From Bradyrhizobium tropiciagri (GTDB lineage Bacteria > Pseudomonadota > Alphaproteobacteria > Rhizobiales > Xanthobacteraceae), in assembly GCF_018130505.1 (NCBI RefSeq), contig NZ_JAFCKH010000008.1:1-64000 (forward strand): a stretch of 64,000 nucleotides of DNA. The letters are read 5' to 3'. Shown here piece after piece: positions 35,992-44,289 of this stretch (its first letter is position 1; every line of letters begins with the position of its first letter). Position numbers and translations under genes: made by a program. The notes below the pieces were generated by a model, which saw nothing but the letters and a program-made list of their open reading frames with translations, was not told where the DNA came from and ran no database searches.

Positions 35992-36726
35992 ATGTCAGAC
36001 CGCCTGAAGGGCAAACGCGCATTCGTCACGGCCGCGGCAGTCGGCATCGGCCGCGCCTGCGCACTGGCCTTTGCCCGCGAGGGCGCGAGCGTGTTCGCGA
36101 CCGACATCGACGAAGGCAAGCTCGCGCTGCTCAAGAGCGAAGGTGTCGCCGAGGTCGCCAAGCTCGACGTGCGCGACACCGCCGCCGTTGAAGCGGTGGC
36201 CAAGCGCGCCGGCAAGACCGACATCCTGCTCAATGCCGCCGGCTTCGTGCATCACGGCACCCTGCTCGAATGCTCGGACAAGACATGGGACTTCTCGTTC
36301 GACCTCAACGTCAAGTCGATGCACCGCACCACCCGCGCCTTCCTGCCCGGCATGCTCGCGCAGGGCAGCGGCGCGATCGTCAACATCGCCTCGGCCGCGG
36401 GCGCAGTGAAGGCGGCGCCGAACCGCTACGTCTACAGCGCGACCAAGGCGGCGGTCGCGGCGCTGACCCGTTCGGTCGCAGCCGACTTCATCACCAAGGG
36501 CATCCGCTGCAATTGCATTTGCCCGGGGACCATCGAGACACCCTCGATGCTGCAGCGCGCGGCGACCGCCGGCCCCAACGGGCTCGAGATGTTCGTAGCG
36601 CGCCAGCCGATGGGCCGGCTCGGCACCGCCGAGGAAATCGCCGCACTCGCCGTCTACCTCGCCAGTGACGAGAGCTCGTTCACAACCGGCGTCGCCCACG
36701 TCATCGATGGCGGCTGGACGCTTTAG
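35992..36726 (+). CDS. SDR oxidoreductase, BDH2 / 2-keto-3-deoxy-L-fuconate dehydrogenase type
   Basis: 244 residues of the classical SDR family. The dinucleotide loop reads TAAAVGIG instead of TGxxxGIG, a hallmark of the BDH2 and KDF-dehydrogenase group. Ser134 and Tyr148-x-x-x-Lys152 (VYSATKAA) form the catalytic set. The GIRCNCICPGTIETPS stretch is also very close to that group. In Burkholderia the related enzyme oxidises 2-keto-3-deoxy-L-fuconate at C4 (recalled), so here it may offer an oxidative outlet for the dehydratase product. GGAAAG precedes the ATG. Confidence 0.9.
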   Translation: MSDRLKGKRAFVTAAAVGIGRACALAFAREGASVFATDIDEGKLALLKSEGVAEVAKLDVRDTAAVEAVAKRAGKTDILLNAAGFVHHGTLLECSDKTWDFSFDLNVKSMHRTTRAFLPGMLAQGSGAIVNIASAAGAVKAAPNRYVYSATKAAVAALTRSVAADFITKGIRCNCICPGTIETPSMLQRAATAGPNGLEMFVARQPMGRLGTAEEIAALAVYLASDESSFTTGVAHVIDGGWTL

Positions 36727-36783
36727 CGGGAGTCGACCGGCCCGCGCGGCTGCACTGAGGAAAACGTCAAAGGATTGCACCCC

Positions 36784-37530
36784 ATGAACAAGATCGATCT
36801 TGGCGGCCGCTGCGCCGTCGTCACCGGAGGCGCGCAGGGATTTGGCCGCGCGATCACCGAGCGCTTTGTCGCTTCCGGCGCCAGGGTCGCGATCTGGGAT
36901 TTCGACCTGCCGCTGGCCGCGCAGACCGCGAAGGCGATCGGCGACGGCGTGATCGCGATCAAGACCGACGTCACCGATCCCGCCGCGGTCGACGCCGCGC
37001 GCGACCAGACGCTGCGCGAGTTCGGCAGGATCGACATCCTCGTCAACAATGCGGGCATCACCGGCGCCAACAAGCCGGTCTGGGAAACCGAGCTCGAGGA
37101 CTGGCGCAAGGTGATGCGCATCAACCTCGACGGGCCCTTCATCTGCAGCAAGGCGATCGTGCCGGTCATGATCGGCCAGAAATACGGCCGCATCGTCAAC
37201 ATCGCCTCGATTGCCGGCAAGGAAGGCAATCCGAATGCCGCACATTATTCGGCATCGAAGGCCGGCCTGATCGCGCTGACCAAGTCGCTCGGCAAGGAGC
37301 TGGCGCAGCACGACATCCTGGTCAACGCGGTGACGCCGGCCGCGGCGAAGACCGCGATCTTCAACCAGATGACCCAGCAGCACATCGACTTCATGCTGTC
37401 GAAGATCCCGAAGGGCCGATTCGTGCTGGTCGAGGAACTCGCCTCGATGGTGTCGTGGCTGGCGTCGGCGGACTGCGCCTTCTCGACCGGTGCCGTTTTC
37501 GACATTTCCGGTGGCCGCGCGACGTATTAG
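36784..37530 (+). CDS. SDR-family sugar or sugar-acid dehydrogenase
   Basis: 248 residues from the ATG at 36784 (the TTG at 36775 is less likely). The cofactor motif is TGGAQGFG, the second motif NNAG, and the active site Ser/Tyr/Lys is in NIAS and YSASK. Residues after the active site are TPAAAKTAIF rather than the usual PG motif. It resembles aldose or sugar-acid dehydrogenases of the FabG-like group. It follows the BDH2-type SDR by 57 bases and is probably co-transcribed with it and the dehydratase; it may make the aldonolactone from the free sugar. Confidence 0.87.
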   Translation: MNKIDLGGRCAVVTGGAQGFGRAITERFVASGARVAIWDFDLPLAAQTAKAIGDGVIAIKTDVTDPAAVDAARDQTLREFGRIDILVNNAGITGANKPVWETELEDWRKVMRINLDGPFICSKAIVPVMIGQKYGRIVNIASIAGKEGNPNAAHYSASKAGLIALTKSLGKELAQHDILVNAVTPAAAKTAIFNQMTQQHIDFMLSKIPKGRFVLVEELASMVSWLASADCAFSTGAVFDISGGRATY

Positions 37531-37689
37531 CCCCCGCGATCTTGTGTACGAGTGGCCCGGCCGCCCCCTCCGCAACGGGGGAAAGGGTAGGATTTCCGTG
37601 AAACTTGAGCTAAACCACGGCGCTTGCCGGGCTTTTCCGAATCCCGGCGCCATCCTTCCGGTCATCACGCCATTTCGGACATTTTCGAC

Positions 37690-38118
37690 ATGAGACATAT
37701 CCTCCTCGCGCTGGCGCTTCTGGTTCCGGCCGCCGCATTCGCCCAAGGAACGGCCGGTGGAACGGCTGGTGGAACGGCCGCCCCACCGCCGGCCCCAGCA
37801 GCCTCGCCGACGCCCATGGTCGGCGACAAACCGCTGGTCCAGGTCGGCAAGAAGTCGGCCGCCAAGAAGGGCGAGAAGGCCGCCGCAGCCGGCAAGCAGC
37901 CGCCGTCATCGGCCGCCCAGAAGCTGCAGGCCTGCCAGGACATCGACGACGCCACCAAGGACCGGCTGAACTGCTACGACGAGATCTTCAAGCCGCAGCC
38001 CAAGGCGAAAGCCGCCCCCGCCAAGGGCGTCAATGAATGCCGCTTCCTGAAGGAAGAGGACGAGCGCCTCTCCTGCTACAACGGCTTTGCCGACAAGATT
38101 CCACGCCTGCCGCGGTAA
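37690..38118 (+). CDS. Secreted hypothetical protein with duplicated Cys/Tyr motif
   Basis: 142 residues from the ATG at 37690; an N-terminal signal peptide (MRHILLALALLVPAAAFAQG) is followed by a low-complexity Gly/Thr/Pro/Ala segment and a Lys/Ala linker. The C-terminal part has two similar units: CQDIDDATKDRLNCYDEIF and CRFLKEEDERLSCYNGF. The pattern C-x(11-12)-C-Y with an acidic/RL core recalls the N-terminal motif of VasI/TagO-like proteins but is too short for assignment. It is periplasmic; the function is unknown. Confidence 0.75.
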   Translation: MRHILLALALLVPAAAFAQGTAGGTAGGTAAPPPAPAASPTPMVGDKPLVQVGKKSAAKKGEKAAAAGKQPPSSAAQKLQACQDIDDATKDRLNCYDEIFKPQPKAKAAPAKGVNECRFLKEEDERLSCYNGFADKIPRLPR

Positions 38119-38164
38119 AGCGCCCTCGCCGGCGCCGATCCGATCGGACGCAATAAAACGGAAA

Positions 38165-38200
38165 AAGCCGCCGCAGGCACTCGCCGCGGCGGCTTCTTCA
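38165..38200. terminator. Bidirectional hairpin terminator
   Basis: AAGCCGCCGC pairs with GCGGCGGCTT around an 11-base loop. Read on the minus strand it is followed by a T-run (GGCGGCTTTTTC), giving a good intrinsic terminator for the gene ending at 38223. On the plus strand the tail is CTTCTTC and weaker, serving the gene that ends at 38118. Confidence 0.75.
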
Positions 38201-38222
38201 CGATTTGATCTGCTGTTCCGGC

Positions 38223-38750
38223 CTACCAGGTGCTGCCGAAGCCGCCGAAGAAGCCGAAGCGCTGCTGCTGCTGGGCGACCCGGTAAGGCTGCTGGTAGAA
38301 GCCGGGCTGGGCATAGCGCGTCGGCTGTAGCTGGGTCGGCTGGTGGGGCCGGCTTCGGGCGACCTTGTGCTTCTTCGGCGCCGGCTGGGTCTGCGGCTCG
38401 GGCTTGGCTTCCGCGACCTTGGCCTCTGCGGCGGGCTTGTTGGAGGCGTCATTCCTGTCGCCCGGAATGAACTGGGCGAACGTGTCGCGGACGCGCGACT
38501 GGGCGGACGCCGGCGCCGCGGCGGCCATGGCGTTGACCTGTGTCGGAACGATGGTCGGCAGGCTGGTGTCATACACCACCCGCTCGGGCAGTTTCTGGGT
38601 CGAGTGAATCCGGACCGTGCTCTTGTCGATGCCGGGAGACGACAGCGAGGTGCTGGCGACGATGGCCCCCTGCGGGACCAGGGCGTCAACGGCGAAAAGC
38701 AGCGCGAGCAGGACTCCGCCGACGAACAGGAAATAACGCGCCACTGGCAT
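38223..38750 (-). CDS. Membrane-anchored hypothetical protein with Gln-rich tail
   Basis: 175 residues from the ATG at 38750 (GGGGGAG nine bases upstream). An N-terminal hydrophobic helix (VARYFLFVGGVLLALLFAVDAL, about residues 3-25) acts as anchor or uncleaved signal. The periplasmic part contains DKSTVRIHSTQKLPERVVYDT and then a Lys/Pro/Ala linker and a Gln/Tyr/Phe-rich tail (RVAQQQQRFGFFGGFG). Similar short proteins are common in Bradyrhizobium, from recall; no function is known to me. Confidence 0.75.
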   Translation of the reverse strand: MPVARYFLFVGGVLLALLFAVDALVPQGAIVASTSLSSPGIDKSTVRIHSTQKLPERVVYDTSLPTIVPTQVNAMAAAAPASAQSRVRDTFAQFIPGDRNDASNKPAAEAKVAEAKPEPQTQPAPKKHKVARSRPHQPTQLQPTRYAQPGFYQQPYRVAQQQQRFGFFGGFGSTW

Positions 38751-38966
38751 TTGGGTAGCTCCCCCCGCGCCGAAGGCGCGGTTCAACACTCTTGGCACAC
38801 GATGACCTCTGTCACCGCGCGCCGATTTCATCGATTGCGCATGATTAACCCGGAAAAATCGCCATCCGGCGCTGCCGGGCCATCAAGTAACTGGCGATGT
38901 ACTAGTTAGTTCCTGCCCGCCCATTCCGGTTCACCTAGACCGGTCAAATTTTCGAGATGGCGGGAA

Positions 38967-39599
38967 TTAGAGGCGGCTGGCGGTAACCACGGAACACTTC
39001 GCCTTACTGGCATTGACGTTGACGAATCCGACCAGCATCCGGGAATAGGTCTTGCGGCTCTTCATGGCGATGGGGTCGGCCAGCACGCGTTTGCGCTCGG
39101 TCAGATGGCGGCCGTCGCGGCGGGCGAAGGCGCAGGCGATCTCGATGTCCTTGACCGCGAAATCGTTGCGGTTCCGCAGCGTCAGGGTGACCAGCGCCTT
39201 GGAGCCGAGCCCGCCTCGCCGCCAGGACTGGGACGCAATCCGCAAGCCGTCGAGCGGCGATTTTTCGACCAGGGGTTCGTCAGGTCTGGCTGCGGGCGCC
39301 AGCCCGACCGTGACGGGCTCGGCGACTGGCACGGCCGCCGCGGGCGGCGCATCGGTTGGGGCGGCTCGCGCGGGCTCGACGTTCTGGGCCGTCCGGATGA
39401 TCGCGGAGGCCGGTGCGACGCTGTCGTCTCCCGCATCACTCGGCTCCGGGAGCATCAACCATGCCGTGATACCAGCGATAGCCATCAGGGGCAGCGCAAA
39501 GCCGACGCAAAGGCTCATCGCACCAGGACGCGCGGCGCCGAGACGCGCGCGGCCCCGATCCCGAAGCCGATTTGGAAACGACGCCAAGCCGAACCGCAT
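38967..39599 (-). CDS. Single-pass membrane hypothetical protein
   Basis: 210 residues from the ATG at 39599 (GAGGG seven bases upstream). A basic N-terminus precedes one membrane helix (SLCVGFALPLMAIAGITAWLML, about 28-50). A Pro/Ala-rich linker then leads to a C-terminal beta-rich domain (~115-210) with GSKALVTLTLRNRNDFAVKD and IEIACAFARRDG. The latter resembles FxLYD/immunoglobulin-like domains with two cysteines. The role is unknown; it is probably periplasmic. Confidence 0.7.
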   Translation of the reverse strand: MRFGLASFPNRLRDRGRARLGAARPGAMSLCVGFALPLMAIAGITAWLMLPEPSDAGDDSVAPASAIIRTAQNVEPARAAPTDAPPAAAVPVAEPVTVGLAPAARPDEPLVEKSPLDGLRIASQSWRRGGLGSKALVTLTLRNRNDFAVKDIEIACAFARRDGRHLTERKRVLADPIAMKSRKTYSRMLVGFVNVNASKAKCSVVTASRL

Positions 39600-39849
39600 C
39601 GCTGTGCCCTCATCCGGCACCCGCGCCAGCAAACGGCGCACAGAACCCCATCAAGCGTGCGCCGCGCCCGTACACGGCTGCGGGCGCTATCGCCGAGACA
39701 ATCGCTGATCGCCAGGATGGTTGCATTTCGCGACAACAATATTGCGGCGAGGATGGCATTGCCGGTACCTCGCAGCTAGATTTGCGCCGCTTCAGAATGA
39801 GCGCTGCAAGGCGCAACAACAGCCAACAAGAACAGTCAAGGAGATCGCG

Positions 39850-40233
39850 ATGCCAACCGTCACCTGGGACCACATTCATCTGCGCAGTCCCGATCCCGAA
39901 GCGACGGCCGCCTGGCTTCGCGACATTCTCGGCGGCGAGATCATTCGCGGCCCCGGCCGCATCGACGTCGCGCTCGGCGGCGCCAAGGTGTTCATTGCCG
40001 AGGTTGCGGCCGGCGACGGCGTCAACGCGCCGCCCGTGACGCCCTATCAGGGCCTCGACCATTTCGGGCTGACGGTGAAGGACATCGACGCGGTCGCCGC
40101 CGAGATCAAGGCCAAGGGCGTCGAGTTCACGAAGGAGCCGACCACGATCCGTCCCGGCGTCCGCATCTGCTTTATCCGCGGCCCGCAGGGCATCTCGATC
40201 GAGCTGCTCGAGCGCGACGCGAAATACGCGTAG
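39850..40233 (+). CDS. VOC (glyoxalase/dioxygenase-fold) family protein
   Basis: 127 residues from the ATG at 39850 (AAGGAG upstream). The vicinal-oxygen-chelate fold is shown by two beta-alpha-beta-beta-beta units. Likely metal ligands are the His of WDHIHL, the His of DHFGLTVKD and the Glu of SIELLER. Members include glyoxalase I, methylmalonyl-CoA epimerase and ring-cleavage dioxygenases; none can be chosen from sequence. The preceding region 39600-39849 shows nothing recognisable. Confidence 0.85.
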   Translation: MPTVTWDHIHLRSPDPEATAAWLRDILGGEIIRGPGRIDVALGGAKVFIAEVAAGDGVNAPPVTPYQGLDHFGLTVKDIDAVAAEIKAKGVEFTKEPTTIRPGVRICFIRGPQGISIELLERDAKYA

Positions 40234-40250
40234 GCGGCGATCCCTACCCG

Positions 40251-40724
40251 CTACGTCATGCTGCCAGGCATGAAGCAGCGGATCGTCACGCCCGTATAAC
40301 CGTGGATCGGCCAGACCATCGCGCGGCCGACGCGGTTCGGCTCGGTGACGACCGCTTCGTCCGGCACGTCGATCCACTGGCCATCGAGGCGGACACGATA
40401 GTGTCCGTCCTTCGATTCCCAGTCGACGTCGCTGACCGCGCTGCCGTCGGCATCCGAACAGCATGGTCCCTTACCGCTGCGCAGGCCGTCGAACCATTGC
40501 TTGAGCGGCGAATTCGCATAGCGGCCATCGAGATCGCGCGCCTGCGCCAGTTGCGATGCCGCTACCAGCAGCATCGCTACTCCGATCCAGAATCCAAGTA
40601 CGGGTCCAAATCCAGGTCCGAGCCTCAGTGAGGCCGTCACACGGCCCGCGCGAGGGCGGGCCAAGGTTCGAGGGTCGTCACAGGGGCGCGCCGAAGCGCC
40701 GCCGGCTTCCATGCGATCTGCCAT
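40251..40724 (-). CDS. Hypothetical exported protein with GKGPCCSDADG motif
   Basis: About 157 residues from the ATG at 40724; the start is uncertain because a longer frame is open to 40769 and a shorter start at 40712 exists. A hydrophobic helix (VLGFWIGVAMLLVAASQLAQA) in the first third suggests export or anchoring. The conserved-looking core has PLKQWFDGLRSGKGPCC and SDADGSAVSDVDWE, then GHYRVRLDGQWIDVPDEAVV. The adjacent cysteines plus acidic residues could bind a metal. I recall similar short proteins in Bradyrhizobium, without function. Confidence 0.65.
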   Translation of the reverse strand: MADRMEAGGASARPCDDPRTLARPRAGRVTASLRLGPGFGPVLGFWIGVAMLLVAASQLAQARDLDGRYANSPLKQWFDGLRSGKGPCCSDADGSAVSDVDWESKDGHYRVRLDGQWIDVPDEAVVTEPNRVGRAMVWPIHGYTGVTIRCFMPGSMT

Positions 40725-40965
40725 CTGTTTCTTGCTCCAGCACACACCGGCCAGTGCAGTCAGAGCCATGCATTTCGCGGGCCAAATCGATTCACGCGCA
40801 CGGTCCGCGTCATCGCGCCGTCACACCGGCTGGCAGGAACCGAGGGTTCGGACCAACTCCGGACGTCCCCGGAATCAACCTGCCGCATTGCACGAGGTTG
40901 CGCGCTTTGGCATAAAAAACCAACCGGCTTTCCGTGGGCGCGGATGGCCGGCAGAGCGGGACGTT

Positions 40966-41316
40966 ATGAAGAACGGGCTGTATTCAATCCATGTCACCCT
41001 GCTCGACGGGCGCGTCGGCAAGGGCAGCGGTGTCATTCTGTTTCGCGACGGCCAAATCCTGGGCGGCGATGCCTATCTCTATTACACCGGCAGCTACACG
41101 GTGAAGGGCGACACCTTCAAAGGCGAGGTGCTGGTGCAGCGCCACACCACGCCGCGCGACACCGAGAACCCGCTGTTCGGCGGCCCGGCCCCGGTCGGCA
41201 TCGGCGTGACCGGCACCTTCACCGACACCCGCGGCACCATGAGCGGCACCGCGCTGGTCGGCAAGGCAAGCCAGATCTTCGGCGCCACGCTACACAAGCT
41301 CGCGGATATCAATTAG
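40966..41316 (+). CDS. GrlR-family protein
   Basis: 116 residues from the ATG at 40966. The pattern MKNGLYSIHV, GKGSGVILFRDGQILGGDAYLYYTGSY and the closing GTMSGTALVGKAS fit the small beta-barrel of GrlR, the repressor that binds the activator GrlA in pathogenic E. coli. No GrlA-like partner or type III secretion gene is in the window, so the role must differ or the target lies elsewhere. It is probably a small cytoplasmic ligand- or protein-binding barrel. Confidence 0.75.
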   Translation: MKNGLYSIHVTLLDGRVGKGSGVILFRDGQILGGDAYLYYTGSYTVKGDTFKGEVLVQRHTTPRDTENPLFGGPAPVGIGVTGTFTDTRGTMSGTALVGKASQIFGATLHKLADIN

Positions 41317-41337
41317 CGGATGCCGTCGCGGCCAGAC

Positions 41338-41444
41338 CCGTCATCCTGAGATCCGAGCCCTCGCGAGCCTCGAAGGATGAATCAGGCCGCGGCCGGGCCG
41401 ATTCATCCTTCGAGGCTCGCTGCGCTCGCACCTCAGGATGACGG
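41338..41444. repeat. Double-stem palindromic repeat, family B (CGTCATCCTGAG)
   Basis: The outer arms CCGTCATCCTGAG and CTCAGGATGACGG enclose a perfect 21-bp inner stem (41363-41383 with 41400-41420) around a 16-base loop. The same family is at 46398-46505. It lies between the GrlR-like gene and the histidine-kinase gene (convergent), so it may end both transcripts. Confidence 0.85.
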
Positions 41445-41471
41445 TGCCGCACCAAGCGCTCTTTGGACACC

Positions 41472-44153
41472 CTACTCCGCCGCCTGCTCCAGCGGCGCGG
41501 TGCGGGGCAGGATGATCTGGATGCGCGTGCCGCGGCCCGGTTCGGAATCGAGATCGAGGCGGCCGCCGAGGCGCGTGGTGATGATGCTGTAGACGATGTG
41601 CAGCCCGAGGCCGGTGCCGCCCTGGTCGCGCCGTGTGGTGAAGAACGGATCGAAGGCGCGGCGGCGCACGTCCAGACTCATGCCGCAGCCATTGTCGGAG
41701 AAGATCACCTCGACATTGTCCCTGCCGGACGCGCGCACCTGAATGTCGACCTCGCCGGCCTTGCCGTCGGGAAACGCATGCGCCACCGCGTTGAGGAACA
41801 GATTGGTCAGCACCTGGCCGTACGGGCCCGGATAGGAATTCATGATCAGGCCCGGCTCGCAATCGACGTTGAGCGTCAGATTGTGCTTGCGCAGCCCGGG
41901 CCGCAGGCTCATCACGACTTGCTCGGTGAGATCGCCGAGATCGAAGTTGCGCTGGTCCGAATAATTGCGGTCGGCGGCGACCTGCTTGAACGACTGGATC
42001 AGTTCGGCCGCGCGGTTGAGATTGGCGACGAGCTGCGACGACGCATCCTGCGTCGTGGCTAGGAAGTCGTTCAGGCTGGAGCGGCGCAGCTCGCCGCGCT
42101 CGACCTGGCTGGCGAAGGTCGCGGCCTTGCGCTCGAGCGCGGAGGCCACCGTCAGGCTGATGCCGACGGGGTTGTTGACCTCATGCGCGACGCCCGCCAC
42201 CAGACGGCCGAGCGCGGCGAGCTTCTCGGCCTCGATCAGCGAGTTCTGGGTCTCGCGCAGATTGCGCAGCGCGGCCTCGGCCGAGTCCCTCGCCTTGCGC
42301 ATCTCCTGCTCGGAGCGCTTGCGCTCGCCGATGTCGAGCGCGACGGTGACGATGTTCTCGATGTCGCCCTGCAAGTCGAGGATCGGCAGCTTGTTGACCA
42401 GCCATTGCCGCATGTTGCCGGCGGAATCCTTGTACTCCTCCTCGTAGAAACCGAGCTCGCGGCGCGCCGACAGCACACGCTTGTCGTTCTCGTCGCTCTT
42501 GGCCGCGCCGTAGCGCGACATCAGATCAGCGGTGGTCCGGCCGATCGCGTCCTGCGGCTCGATGCCGAAGATGCCGGCCATGTAGCGGTTCATCAGCACG
42601 TAGCGCAGGTCGTTGTCCTTGACGTTGATGACCGCGGGCACGGTGTCGATGACCATCTGCAGCAAGCGGCGGCCTTCGGCGATCGCATCTTCGGCGCGCT
42701 TCTGGTCGGTGATGTCACGGACCGTGCCTTCGTAGCGGATCACTTCGCCTTCGTCGTTGCGCACCACGGTGGCGGAATCGGAGAGCCACAGCGCGGTGCC
42801 GTCGCGCGCGCGCACCTGATACTCGTAGTCGCGCACCACGCCGTCGCGCTCCATCAAGCGCTGGTATCGCTCGCGCGCCCGCGCATCGACATAGACGGTG
42901 GAGGCGATGTCGCCGATGCCCTTGATCAGGTCCTGCGGCGTGGCATAGCCCATCATGCGCGCCAGCGCGGGATTGGCGTTGAGCAGCGTGCCGCCCGGCG
43001 TCGTGACGTAGATGCCTTCGACCGACGCCTCGAACAGCTTGCGATAGCTCTCCTCGGCGAGCCGCTGCTCGGCGAGCGCGCGCAGCGCGGCCTCGCGCGC
43101 CGTATCGGCGTCGACCAGGGTCTGGCGGAACACTTCGGCGGCGCGCGCGATGTCGCCGATCTCGTTATCGAGGTCGGCGCCCGGGATGAAGGCGCTCTTC
43201 TCGCCGCCGGCGACCTTGCGGATCGAGCCCGCGATCTTGGCCAACGGACGCACGGTGCGGCGAACCACCAGCACCGCCGCGAACAGGCCGATCAGCACGC
43301 CGGCGGTGCCGAGCACGATGCTCTGCCATTTCGCCTCGGCCAGCGTGCGGGCGAAATCCCGCGCCAGCACGTGACCGCGGCGGTCGCTCAGCTCACGCAG
43401 CAGCTCGGTGACGCGCTGGATCAGCCGGCCCTCCTCGCCGAGCACCTCCTTGTCGATATCGGCGATCTGGCCCTCGCGCACCGAGATCGCGACGATCGCC
43501 TGGGCATAATTGTCGACCGCGGTCCGCAGCGCGGGATCGGTTATTGTCATCGTGCGCATGCTTTGCGCGGCCTGCTCGGCTGCCGACGTGTTGTGCGCCA
43601 GCAGAGCGGTGCCGATCCGGCTCTGGGTCTGCAGCAGCGCCGTCGCCTGCGCTGGATCGGTGCTCGCAGCGGCCGCCTTGTCGAAGGCATCGCGCAGCGG
43701 CGGCAGGGCCGCGACCAGCTCGGCGCGGCGGCTGAGCAGCGCCGAGATGCGCTCGATGCCGCCGCGATAGGTCGCAAGCCGCTGGGTGACGCCGTCGATC
43801 ATGTCCTGCTGCTCGGGGGCAAGCTCGATGCGGGTTTTCTTCAGGATCTCGCTGAGCGACTGGGCGGCTTCGGCGACCTGGGCCGACTGGGTGCCGGGCT
43901 CGGTGACGAAGTCGCGCGCCGCCAGCCGCAGTTCGTTCATCCGGCGGTCGATATCCTCGGCGATGTCGCCGACGCTCTGCAGCCGCTGCAGCTCGGCGAA
44001 GGTCGTGTCGATGTGGCGGATCGCGATCACGCTGGCTGTGGATGTGATGATGATCACAGCCAGCACCAGCAGGAAGCTGCCGAAGGTGAGCTGGCCGATC
44101 GAGAGGGAAAATGCTCGCGGCTCTGGCGAATTCGGCGGCAATTCAGCGGTCAT
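41472..44153 (-). CDS. Hybrid-sensor type histidine kinase with two PAS domains
   Basis: 893 residues. Membrane helices at about 25-47 and 290-312 flank a ~240-residue helical sensor region outside the membrane. A HAMP domain (~313-365), two PAS/PAC units (~375-490 and ~505-625) and a kinase core follow. Phospho-acceptor His657 is in GVAHEVNNP; the N-box lies near 784-792, the G1 motif DNGCGM at 820-825 and GGTGLGLHI at 845-853. There is no receiver domain, and no response regulator gene is adjacent, so it is an orphan kinase. It probably senses a periplasmic or membrane signal plus a PAS ligand. Confidence 0.92.
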   Translation of the reverse strand: MTAELPPNSPEPRAFSLSIGQLTFGSFLLVLAVIIITSTASVIAIRHIDTTFAELQRLQSVGDIAEDIDRRMNELRLAARDFVTEPGTQSAQVAEAAQSLSEILKKTRIELAPEQQDMIDGVTQRLATYRGGIERISALLSRRAELVAALPPLRDAFDKAAAASTDPAQATALLQTQSRIGTALLAHNTSAAEQAAQSMRTMTITDPALRTAVDNYAQAIVAISVREGQIADIDKEVLGEEGRLIQRVTELLRELSDRRGHVLARDFARTLAEAKWQSIVLGTAGVLIGLFAAVLVVRRTVRPLAKIAGSIRKVAGGEKSAFIPGADLDNEIGDIARAAEVFRQTLVDADTAREAALRALAEQRLAEESYRKLFEASVEGIYVTTPGGTLLNANPALARMMGYATPQDLIKGIGDIASTVYVDARARERYQRLMERDGVVRDYEYQVRARDGTALWLSDSATVVRNDEGEVIRYEGTVRDITDQKRAEDAIAEGRRLLQMVIDTVPAVINVKDNDLRYVLMNRYMAGIFGIEPQDAIGRTTADLMSRYGAAKSDENDKRVLSARRELGFYEEEYKDSAGNMRQWLVNKLPILDLQGDIENIVTVALDIGERKRSEQEMRKARDSAEAALRNLRETQNSLIEAEKLAALGRLVAGVAHEVNNPVGISLTVASALERKAATFASQVERGELRRSSLNDFLATTQDASSQLVANLNRAAELIQSFKQVAADRNYSDQRNFDLGDLTEQVVMSLRPGLRKHNLTLNVDCEPGLIMNSYPGPYGQVLTNLFLNAVAHAFPDGKAGEVDIQVRASGRDNVEVIFSDNGCGMSLDVRRRAFDPFFTTRRDQGGTGLGLHIVYSIITTRLGGRLDLDSEPGRGTRIQIILPRTAPLEQAAE

Positions 44154-44289
44154 GTGATCGAGGCCAGGCTCCTGTCGAAGCCAATATACGGGAAATTACG
44201 GGCCGTAGGGAACATGCTGCAGCGCCAACGCGACAGATGGTATGATTCAGGTCACCAGCCCCCCGAGATCTGACAGGCCCGGTCCGCCG

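Noticed and set aside
43760-44153. Chemoreceptor (MCP) as an alternative identity of the 893-residue sensor
   Set aside because: The C-terminus has H, N, G1 and G2 boxes of a histidine kinase and no MCP signalling hairpin.
42183-44273. A 696-codon open frame on the plus strand
   Set aside because: Antisense to the histidine kinase; no domain recognised.
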